Source: Phaeodactylibacter sp964397205
GTDB lineage: Bacteria > Bacteroidota > Bacteroidia > Chitinophagales > Saprospiraceae
Assembly: GCA_964397205.1 (NCBI GenBank)
Contig: CAYNIT010000220.1
Location: forward strand, 1 to 7,820
DNA: 7,820 nt
Direction: 5' to 3'
Shown: positions 1 to 6,923 of the stretch, piece after piece
Position numbering within the stretch: position 1 is the first letter of the stretch
Layout: each line of letters opens with the position of its first letter
Position numbers and translations under genes: made by a program
Notes under the pieces: model-generated
Databases searched by the model: none
What the model was told of the DNA's origin: nothing
What the model saw: the letters and a program-made list of their open reading frames with translations, nothing else

Positions 1-48
1 GAAATAGATGGTGCCTGGCTTTTTCAATTGAAGTGGAAGCTTGGTTAA
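1..48 (+). CDS. Possible C-terminal tail of a gene entering from the left
   Basis: Frame 1 is open from the window edge and ends at TAA (46-48). It would encode the last 15 residues of a protein, EIDGAWLFQLKWKLG. The end alternates polar and hydrophobic residues (F-Q-L-K-W-K-L), as the last beta-strand of an outer-membrane or secreted Bacteroidota protein often does. This is only a pattern: 15 residues cannot identify a family. Frame 3 is also open (bases 3-158), but its product looks unlike a real protein. The call depends on sequence left of the window. Confidence 0.22.
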   Translation, partial: EIDGAWLFQLKWKLG

Positions 49-242
49 GCGTCCTGCTTTGGGTTGGAGCGGCTGAATGGTATGCTCATGGCTTTTTTAT
101 AGTCCAACAATCCAAAGGTTCACGAATTTTGGGCCGTTTTTTCAGTGGTATGCTATAGAACTAGCGCTGATAATAGATGTTTGGTGGCCTGTATGTAATT
201 TAGAGGTTGAACATAGAGTAGGGGAAGAGCGGTTATAACGGT
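49..242. other. Intergenic region upstream of the FNT gene
   Basis: No convincing gene is seen here. A 9-bp direct repeat, TGGTATGCT, occurs at 78-86 and 146-154. A one-mismatch version of the Bacteroidota -7 box (TAATTTAG at 196-203, against TAnnTTTG) lies about 40 bp before the FNT start, but no TTTG sits at the expected distance upstream, so the promoter is unproven. A purine-rich stretch, GGGGAAGAG (221-229), lies 13 bases before the ATG, rather far for a Shine-Dalgarno sequence. No sigma-54 promoter with correct GG/GC spacing was found; TGGC-N8-TTG near 17-31 is off by one base. Confidence 0.5.
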
Positions 243-1100
243 ATGATAGAACTTGGCAACAGTGCAGAAGAGTTGAGCGATAAGCGAGCATCCGGGGCAC
301 CGCCTAAGAAAGGGGGAGACTCCATTACCCGCCCCAAATCCCTGGAAAGAATTGTGAAAGAGCAAATCGAGGAGAGTGTGGAGGAGTACCGCCGCAGCAA
401 CAAGGCGCTCTTCCTTTCCGCGCTCACAGCGGGTCTCGATCTGGGCTTCAGCCTGCTTGTGATTGGCGTTCTCTACACGATGTTTCGGGAGAAATTGTCA
501 GTGGAGGCGATGCAAGTGGTGCTGGCAATGGCATATCCGATCGGGTTCATCTTTGTCATCTTGGGGCGTTCTGCTTTGTTTACTGAACACACCACCCTGG
601 CGGTTTTGCCGGTGCTCAACGGCCGAGAGTCCATCGGAAGTTTAGCGCGTCTGTGGGGGATCATCTATTTCGGCAATATTCTGGGCGGCTATATTATCGG
701 GGCAGCCATTGCCTTCACCGGCCCGCGCCTCGGCCTTGTCAGTTACGATGCCTTGGGCGACATCGCTAAACATCTGACGGACTATTCTGCACCGCTTATA
801 CTGGTAAGTGCTATACTAGCGGGCTGGCTGATGGGGTTGGTCTCTTGGTTAGCGACCTCTTCTAAGGAGACCATCGCTCGAATCTTCATTGTCATCATCG
901 TGACTGGGGTGATCGGCCTGGGCGGGCTGCACCACAGCATTGTCGGGTCCACTGAAATGTTCGCTGGAATGTTAGCCTCTGATGCCATCGGTTTCAAGGA
1001 TTACCTGGTTACTCAGCTCTGGGCTACGGTGGGCAATATCATTGGCGGCGTTTTCTTTGTATCCATACTCAAGTACCAGGTGGCCGTAGCTCAGGATTGA
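243..1100 (+). CDS. Formate/nitrite transporter (FNT) family membrane protein, YfdC-like
   Basis: A 285-residue inner-membrane protein of the FNT family, whose members form aquaporin-like pentameric channels for small monovalent anions such as formate, nitrite or hydrosulfide. The first ~50 residues are hydrophilic and charged. Hydrophobic segments follow at about 56-80, 92-112, 134-158, 183-205, 211-228 and 255-277, fitting the six-helix FNT fold. FNT signatures are ALFTEHTTLAVLPVL (111-125), FGNILGG (143-149), HHSIVGSTEMFAG (230-242) and VGNIIGG (263-269). H231 matches the central pore histidine of FNT channels. The following residues (Ile-Val-Gly-Ser-x-Glu) differ from the Ala-Asn seen in classical FocA/NirC channels and recall the YfdC-type branch, so the substrate cannot be stated. 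The gene stands alone on this strand and converges on the AAA+ gene with 49 bp between the stop codons. The ATG at 243 is the only sensible start. Confidence 0.9.
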   Translation: MIELGNSAEELSDKRASGAPPKKGGDSITRPKSLERIVKEQIEESVEEYRRSNKALFLSALTAGLDLGFSLLVIGVLYTMFREKLSVEAMQVVLAMAYPIGFIFVILGRSALFTEHTTLAVLPVLNGRESIGSLARLWGIIYFGNILGGYIIGAAIAFTGPRLGLVSYDALGDIAKHLTDYSAPLILVSAILAGWLMGLVSWLATSSKETIARIFIVIIVTGVIGLGGLHHSIVGSTEMFAGMLASDAIGFKDYLVTQLWATVGNIIGGVFFVSILKYQVAVAQD

Positions 1101-1149
1101 TTGGCATGTGTACTGGTATTGAAATAAGCAAGAGGATGGAACTCGCAGC
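1101..1149. other. Convergent intergenic gap without a clear terminator
   Basis: These 49 bp separate the ends of the FNT gene and the AAA+ activator gene. No GC-rich hairpin with a T-run was found for either strand. The nearest symmetric element is the perfect 12-bp palindrome ATAAAATTTTAT at 1153-1164, which lies in the last codons of the minus-strand gene (Ile-Lys-Phe-Tyr). It is AT-only and has no loop, so it is a poor terminator candidate. Confidence 0.5.
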
Positions 1150-2724
1150 TCAATAAAATTTTATAGCCTCTCCACCGAGCGGGTCAAAGCTGTTGGTGAT
1201 ATCAAGGCTTGCGCCCTTACTTATGATGAGTGCGCGTTCGATAAGGTTTTCGAGTTCTCGGATGTTGCCGGGGAAATGGTAGTTGTAGAGTAAATCCATG
1301 CTCTCCGGGGTCACCGTTTTGGGCGATGATTTTCTGTCAACCGTATGTTTGCGGATAAAGTGCTGTACCAGCAGCGGAATATCCTCCGGGCGCTCCCGCA
1401 GCGGCAGATTCACCATGGGGAAGACACTGAGGCGATAGTACAGGTCTTTTCTGAACGCCCCGTTTTCCGTCATCTTTCGTAAGTCGCGATTGGTAGCCGC
1501 TACAATGCGGACATTGCACCGTAGGGTTTGCGTGCCTCCTACCCGTTCAAATTCGCCCTCCTGCAGCACCCTTAACAACTTATGTTGAACATTGAGCGGC
1601 ATTTCTCCGATTTCGTCCAGAAAAAGCGTACCGCCATCGGCTTGCTCAAATTTTCCGATATGCTGCTGGTGAGCTCCGGTAAAAGCGCCCTTTTCGTGCC
1701 CGAACATACTGCTCTCGAAAAGGTGATGTGGAATAGCAGCACAATTGACTTTCACTAGAGGATGCCTGGCACGCGGGCTGCTTTCGTGGATCACCTTTGC
1801 CAGCAGTTCTTTCCCAGTACCGGTCTCGCCGCTTATCAGCACGGTCGACTCAGTGCGGGCTACCATTTCAGCCCGACGCAGCAGTTCGAGGTAGCGGCCG
1901 CTGGCCGTTTGCAAGTAGGGAAAAGGGGAGAGGCTCTCAATGGGCTGGCTCAGGTCTAATGGCTTAGTGTTGTCCAGCCGGATTGGTTTTCTTCCTGGCC
2001 ATTGAGCTTTCGATAGGGCTTCAAGCTGGCCCAGCAGTATGTTGGATGGCTGCCCATCTACCCCCGTGTGGCCGGATAGCAAGCCTTCATAGGAGTTCCC
2101 GGAAGCCTCCCAGGCAATCGTTTCTTCAAAGCGCTTGCCCGTCTGCCATGTTGTTTTCAGCTTATCTTGGAGGGCTTGGCTGGTGGCCTTGGAAAACTTA
2201 CGCTGCACGATCCGCCGCAGTTCAGCTCTGCGAAACCAATAAAACCCCGGCTGCAGGCCAAACAGCTCTAAAATCCGGCCGCCCCCGATGGTGCAGGAAT
2301 TGCTCAGCAAGTTGATTTCCCAAAACAGCGTGTTGTTGAAAGCGGCAGTGGACTGCACCAGCGTATCCAAATAGCTGTTGCTGCCTGGCAAATCAGCGGA
2401 TGCAAAGGCTAAGCCCCCCCTTAAAGACAGCCAACGTAGGTTGACTGGAAAAACCAAACCGCTCCTGTGCTTTACCTCAGCGTCCCAATAAAGGAGGCTT
2501 TCCTGCTGCGTCTTTTGCCAGATTTTTTGAAAATCCGAGGGTTGGATATTGGGCAAAAAGTCGGAAAGGGCAGGCAAATTACCTTCCCCGGATTCGAACC
2601 GGAAAAAACGGCTGAAACTTCTTACCGTACCCTTGTCATCCACTACCAGGCAAGGAGCGTCCGTAGTGGCTAGCTTGCTTTCAAGATAGCGCAGGCTTTC
2701 TTTCCAATTGTGTTTTTCTGGCAT
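1150..2724 (-). CDS. Sigma-54-activator-type AAA+ protein with N-terminal PAS-like region, no HTH
   Basis: A 524-residue protein of the bacterial enhancer-binding protein class, which hydrolyse ATP to open sigma-54 RNA polymerase promoter complexes. The AAA+ module is complete: Walker A GETGTGKE (299-306), sigma-54 contact loop GAFTGA (346-351), Walker B GGTLFLDEIGEM (364-375), sensor I AATNRDL (409-415), arginine-finger region FRKDLYYRLSVFP (424-436) and sensor II PGNIRELEN (485-493). The first ~240 residues contain no receiver Asp pocket and look like one or two PAS-type sensory domains (about 20-110 and 125-235). That assignment rests on layout and weak pattern only. The chain stops 31 residues after sensor II, where a Fis-type helix-turn-helix normally follows. 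Only 49 bp lie between the stop (TGA) and the FNT gene, so no displaced HTH is hidden there. The start is ATG at 2722-2724, with no strong ribosome site. It could act without direct DNA binding, as HTH-less FlgR of Helicobacter does, or with a partner. Confidence 0.92.
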   Translation of the reverse strand: MPEKHNWKESLRYLESKLATTDAPCLVVDDKGTVRSFSRFFRFESGEGNLPALSDFLPNIQPSDFQKIWQKTQQESLLYWDAEVKHRSGLVFPVNLRWLSLRGGLAFASADLPGSNSYLDTLVQSTAAFNNTLFWEINLLSNSCTIGGGRILELFGLQPGFYWFRRAELRRIVQRKFSKATSQALQDKLKTTWQTGKRFEETIAWEASGNSYEGLLSGHTGVDGQPSNILLGQLEALSKAQWPGRKPIRLDNTKPLDLSQPIESLSPFPYLQTASGRYLELLRRAEMVARTESTVLISGETGTGKELLAKVIHESSPRARHPLVKVNCAAIPHHLFESSMFGHEKGAFTGAHQQHIGKFEQADGGTLFLDEIGEMPLNVQHKLLRVLQEGEFERVGGTQTLRCNVRIVAATNRDLRKMTENGAFRKDLYYRLSVFPMVNLPLRERPEDIPLLVQHFIRKHTVDRKSSPKTVTPESMDLLYNYHFPGNIRELENLIERALIISKGASLDITNSFDPLGGEAIKFY

Positions 2725-2750
2725 TTGCGTGCAATTCTATGGTAAGCTTA

Positions 2751-2761
2751 GGAGCTGCTCC
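2751..2761. promoter_or_regulatory. 11-bp perfect dyad upstream of the AAA+ activator gene
   Basis: GGAGCtGCTCC is a perfect 5-bp inverted repeat around a single centre base. It ends 26 bp upstream of the activator ATG, a position suited to an operator or a leader hairpin. An 11-bp dyad can occur by chance, so function is only suggested. Confidence 0.25.
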
Positions 2762-2852
2762 GAAAAGGCCGGTCTCATCCCACTTGGTGTTGGAAAATAG
2801 TTGTTTCAACGGTCCGGGGACGGGGCTGCTGATGAGCATAGCTCTTTCCCTT

Positions 2853-2869
2853 TCGTTTTGTAAAAACGA
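2853..2869. promoter_or_regulatory. 17-bp perfect dyad in the AraC/activator intergenic region, candidate operator
   Basis: TCGTTTTgtaAAAACGA has perfect 7-bp arms around a 3-base centre. It lies about 130 bp upstream of the AAA+ activator start and about 115 bp after the AraC stop. Neither strand has a T-run after the stem, and the arms are AT-rich, so it fits a dimeric repressor or activator site better than a terminator. Which protein might bind it is unknown. Confidence 0.35.
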
Positions 2870-2983
2870 TGGCAATGATAGGAATAAGGAGGATTGGAAG
2901 TGGACGCAAGCCGAAGTTGTTTGGCTCCAATCGGGAGAGCAGCGGGAGGCTCAGCAACGATTCCGTCTTAATGGCAGGCTCAA

Positions 2984-4009
2984 CTATTCTTTTTGGAGCT
3001 CTGTATACTGTGCCATAGCCTTGCGGGGAGAAAGGCCGTAATGTTGCTTGAAGCGCCTTGCAAAATGGCTCTGGTTGGAATAGCCGACCCGGTGGGCGAT
3101 TTCTCCTACGGAAAGCTCTCCTTCCATCAGTAAATACTTGGCAGCTTCCATGCGTTCCCGTTGCAAGTACTTGTAGATGGTGGTGCCGTATACCTCTTTG
3201 AAGCCTTGTTTTAATTTCTGCTGATTGATGCCGCTTCTCCGGGACAGCTCGGGAATGGTAGGGGCTTCTGACAGCTCGTCAACCAATAGGCGGCGGGCTT
3301 CGCGAATTTTTTCCAGCTCTGGCCGTTTGAGTGTTTTCGAGGAGCGATTAGGGGCTGTACGTTCTGCAAACTGTTTCAGCTGCAGGGAGAGCAGTTCTAT
3401 GGCCTTAGCTTCGCTGAAGGAGCTCCTGACCAATCCACGGTATGGATTGTCCGACAGCTGCTGAATGCAATCTGAGATAGCGATGCTGTAGTCCGTTTCG
3501 TATAAAAAGAATTCCCGGCTGTTCACATCTTCAAAGGCGCGGGCCAGACGGTCTGGCATTTCTTCGATCTTACAGTCCGACCTTTGTATGTACTCGCCGC
3601 GGACTATCTGAAGGTCGGTATACAGGATGGGTTGACCTTCCGGGAAGTAATAAGCCTCCCGGGTTTTGCCGGGGCTGGAAGTGATAGACCCGTGGAACGG
3701 CTGTAGTTGGTAGGTCGTGTCTTGCTTGCCCAAAGAATGGCGGAATTGGCCAGCGGCGCAAAAGTGGAAATGCAGCGGGTGGGGCCCGCCGTTTTCAACG
3801 ACCATCTTCATCGCTTGCCGGAAGTGGGCATCGATCAAAAGCAGGCTGATGCCATCGCGAAAGCTGTAGGATTTGAGGTAGCCCTTGCCCACTTCCGCAG
3901 GCAGTTCGAGGAAGTACTCCTGACAATCCTGTTGCAGTTCCCCCCGAAATTCATGGGCAGCCTTTTCCAACCAATTTTTTACATCATAGCCTTGAAAACG
4001 GATTTGCAT
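2984..4009 (-). CDS. AraC/XylS-family transcriptional regulator, PchR-like
   Basis: A DNA-binding regulator of 341 residues from the ATG at 4007-4009. The C-terminal ~100 residues carry the double helix-turn-helix of the AraC family: first HTH about 249-270 (TIPELSRRSGINQQKLKQGF), joining segment KEVYGTTIYKYLQRERMEAA (271-290), second HTH about 298-320 (ELSVGEIAHRVGYSNQSHF onward) and the typical end HYGLSPRKA (323-331). The QKLKQGFKEVYGTT pattern resembles PchR-type regulators, many of which respond to siderophores, but no iron-uptake gene is in this window. The N-terminal ~220 residues are probably a ligand-sensing domain, and no ligand can be named. An in-frame GTG at 4037-4039 would add ten residues. 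It has AGAAGG eight bases upstream, whereas the ATG has no ribosome site, so either start is possible. The stop is TAG. The gene lies downstream of ettA, but a possible terminator intervenes. Confidence 0.9.
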   Translation of the reverse strand: MQIRFQGYDVKNWLEKAAHEFRGELQQDCQEYFLELPAEVGKGYLKSYSFRDGISLLLIDAHFRQAMKMVVENGGPHPLHFHFCAAGQFRHSLGKQDTTYQLQPFHGSITSSPGKTREAYYFPEGQPILYTDLQIVRGEYIQRSDCKIEEMPDRLARAFEDVNSREFFLYETDYSIAISDCIQQLSDNPYRGLVRSSFSEAKAIELLSLQLKQFAERTAPNRSSKTLKRPELEKIREARRLLVDELSEAPTIPELSRRSGINQQKLKQGFKEVYGTTIYKYLQRERMEAAKYLLMEGELSVGEIAHRVGYSNQSHFARRFKQHYGLSPRKAMAQYTELQKE

Positions 4010-4068
4010 GTGTGCTGGAATGGTTCTGTTCTTCAACACAAAAAAGGCCTTCTGATGTTCGTTTGGAC

Positions 4069-4095
4069 AATAAAAGGAACGCCAAGGGCCCGTTC
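4069..4095 (-). terminator. Possible intrinsic terminator after ettA
   Basis: Read on the minus strand, GAACG-(9 nt)-CGTTC forms a 5-bp stem (4077-4095) and is followed by CTTTTATTG. It begins about 40 bases after the ettA stop and ends before the AraC start. The stem is short and the loop fairly large, so termination may be weak. If real, it separates ettA from the AraC gene. Confidence 0.35.
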
Positions 4096-4135
4096 AGCGT
4101 ACCCTTGATTCGACCAACTTACCGTATGTTGCTTC

Positions 4136-5815
<1,680 letters not shown>

Positions 5816-5827
5816 AGGCGATTAATT

Positions 5828-5842
5828 TAGCGTGCAAAGATA
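5828..5842 (-). promoter_or_regulatory. Bacteroidota-type -7 promoter box for ettA
   Basis: On the minus strand, TATCTTTG (5842-5835) matches the Bacteroidota -7 consensus TAnnTTTG exactly. It lies 19 bases before the ettA ATG, so transcription would start near 5828 with a leader of only about 13 nt. No good -33 TTTG is seen at the expected distance. Confidence 0.5.
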
Positions 5843-5902
5843 GGGGATTGCTGGTGGAATGTGGGGATTAAAGATGCGTTTTTGCGATGCCTATCTGTAT
5901 CC

Positions 5903-5939
5903 GGCAGGTAAGCAGGCAATTCCTTGGCTTGGGCCTGCC
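5903..5939 (-). terminator. Weak hairpin after the CBM-repeat gene
   Basis: GCAGGC (5912-5917) pairs with GCCTGC (5933-5938) across a 15-base loop. An overlapping alternative pairs GGCAGG (5903-5908) with CCTGCC (5934-5939). It lies just past the stop of the CBM-repeat gene. On the minus strand no T-run follows, so this is at best a weak or factor-assisted terminator. The rest of the 137-bp gap (5816-5952) holds only the ettA promoter. Confidence 0.25.
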
Positions 5940-5952
5940 CTTATTTCTTGTT

Positions 5953-6912
5953 TCACCTCACCATTTTCACCGAATTCACGTGGCCCTCCCAGTCGTATTC
6001 CTTCAGCGGGTTGTCCGGGTCAGTGATCCACTTGCCATCGACGATGAATTTGTAGTGGTGTTTGCCGCCGGTCAGGGGGAGCCGGACGACCCAGGCATTG
6101 CCCTCGCGGTGCATCCGCAGGGCATCCTGTGCCCAATTGGTGAAAGAGCCGGCTAGCAGCACTTTCTCCGCTGTTTCGTGCCCCGGCAGGAGGAAGGTAG
6201 TTTCTTTTTTGATCTCGTATACCGAATTCAGCGTACGGTAGCGGTTGGTGACGGCCTGCGGGTTATTGGGGGCGTGCATCCATTCGCCATCTACGATGAA
6301 TTTATATTCGTAGCGGCCCGCTTCCAGGTTCAGGCGCAATTCCCATCCGTCTTCTACCTTGTTCATCTCGAAGCTTTCCTCGTCCCAGCCGTTGAAGCTG
6401 CCGGTAAGCAGCACCTGCTCTGCCTCTGCAAAGCCCGGCAGGAAGAAACGGGCGTTGCCGTCGCTGGACGGTTGTACGGTAAACAAATCGTGGTTGTAGG
6501 CTTCATCCCACAGCCTGTTGCCTTGTATGACCTTGGACTTGTCCTTCACCTTATCCGAGGGCTCCGCCCAGTACGCGCCATTGACGACGAACTTGAATTC
6601 CCACTTAAAAGCATCATCGAAATCCGCTATGGGTTTGCGGAGCTGATAGCGCCCGGGCCCTACCTTTTTCATGTGCCACTCTTGGCGCGACCAGTTGTTG
6701 AAATCGCCCGCTACGGCTACCTCGTACACGTTGAGGTCGTCAAACTCCACCCGCTTGCCGTTTTTAGTAGCTTCCTCGAAGTAGCGCAAATCAAATTCGA
6801 ACACTACCTCGTCCCCTTCGAAGAAGTAGGAGCGGTAGGGGCTGCCATCCTGTGCCGACAGTGCGCCAAGGCAGCAGAATAATGGAATTAGTATAAGCGG
6901 TATATGTTTCAT
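5953..6912 (-). CDS. Secreted protein with three AMPK-beta/CBM48-like glycogen-binding modules
   Basis: A 319-residue protein with no catalytic domain. Residues 1-20 form a signal peptide (MKHIPLILIPLFCCLGALSA), probably cut before Q21, so the protein is periplasmic or exported; no good lipobox is seen. Three beta-sandwich modules follow at about 36-147, 154-234 and 238-318. Each has a GDF/GSF-x-x-W start (W74, W176, W260), a Y/E-x-K-F-I/V-V-D/N-G strand (K107, K204, K288), a following Trp (W115, W211, W295) and, in modules 2 and 3, a final Asn before a beta-strand (N229, N313). These match the tryptophan, lysine and asparagine that contact glucan in the AMPK beta subunit. Likely role: binding an alpha-glucan, or a general E-set structural scaffold. 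The ATG at 6910-6912 is preferred because it begins at the signal peptide; an in-frame start at 6939 would overlap the protease gene. It follows that gene by 11 bp, so the two are very likely co-transcribed. Confidence 0.85.
   Translation of the reverse strand: MKHIPLILIPLFCCLGALSAQDGSPYRSYFFEGDEVVFEFDLRYFEEATKNGKRVEFDDLNVYEVAVAGDFNNWSRQEWHMKKVGPGRYQLRKPIADFDDAFKWEFKFVVNGAYWAEPSDKVKDKSKVIQGNRLWDEAYNHDLFTVQPSSDGNARFFLPGFAEAEQVLLTGSFNGWDEESFEMNKVEDGWELRLNLEAGRYEYKFIVDGEWMHAPNNPQAVTNRYRTLNSVYEIKKETTFLLPGHETAEKVLLAGSFTNWAQDALRMHREGNAWVVRLPLTGGKHHYKFIVDGKWITDPDNPLKEYDWEGHVNSVKMVR
6007..6729 (-). repeat. Three tandem protein-level repeats in the CBM48-like gene
   Basis: The core of each module is repeated: nucleotides 6729-6559, 6453-6259 and 6201-6007 encode module cores 1, 2 and 3. 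Modules 2 and 3 are most alike; their FIVDG-W segments share 16 of 17 bases (6035-6051 and 6287-6303, 252 bp apart). Module 1 is more diverged, with the matching segment at 6578-6594. This suggests an old duplication giving module 1 and a later one giving modules 2 and 3. Confidence 0.75.
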
Positions 6913-6923
6913 GCCTGTTGTGC

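Larger units (their letters stand above)
2725..2983. other. Intergenic region between the AraC and AAA+ activator genes
   Basis: These 259 bp follow the AraC gene and precede the AAA+ activator gene, both on the minus strand. No credible gene was found; short open frames on both strands resemble no protein and overlap the flanking genes. Two perfect inverted repeats lie here (2751-2761 and 2853-2869, listed separately). No exact TAnnTTTG box and no correctly spaced sigma-54 promoter was found reading toward the activator. There is also no clear terminator for the AraC gene. Confidence 0.5.

Noticed and set aside
17..31. Sigma-54-like element TGGC...TTG upstream of the FNT gene
   Set aside because: The spacing between the GG and G elements is one base too long and the -12 GC is missing, so it does not meet the strict sigma-54 requirement.
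1153..1164. 12-bp AT palindrome as a bidirectional terminator
   Set aside because: It lies inside coding sequence, has no loop or GC stem, and is explained by Ile-Lys-Phe-Tyr codons.
2775..2957. Minus-strand open frame with a hydrophobic stretch in the same gap
   Set aside because: It has no ATG start or recognisable family, and the hydrophobic run is short; a membrane micropeptide cannot be supported.
2739..3041. Plus-strand 100-codon open frame between the AraC and activator genes
   Set aside because: It overlaps the AraC 3' end, has no ribosome site, and its product shows no domain, signal peptide or composition of a real protein.
6178..6882. Long plus-strand open frame (234 codons) opposite the CBM-repeat gene
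   Set aside because: The minus-strand reading has a signal peptide and three clear modules. The antisense frame is a by-product of codon use in the repeats.
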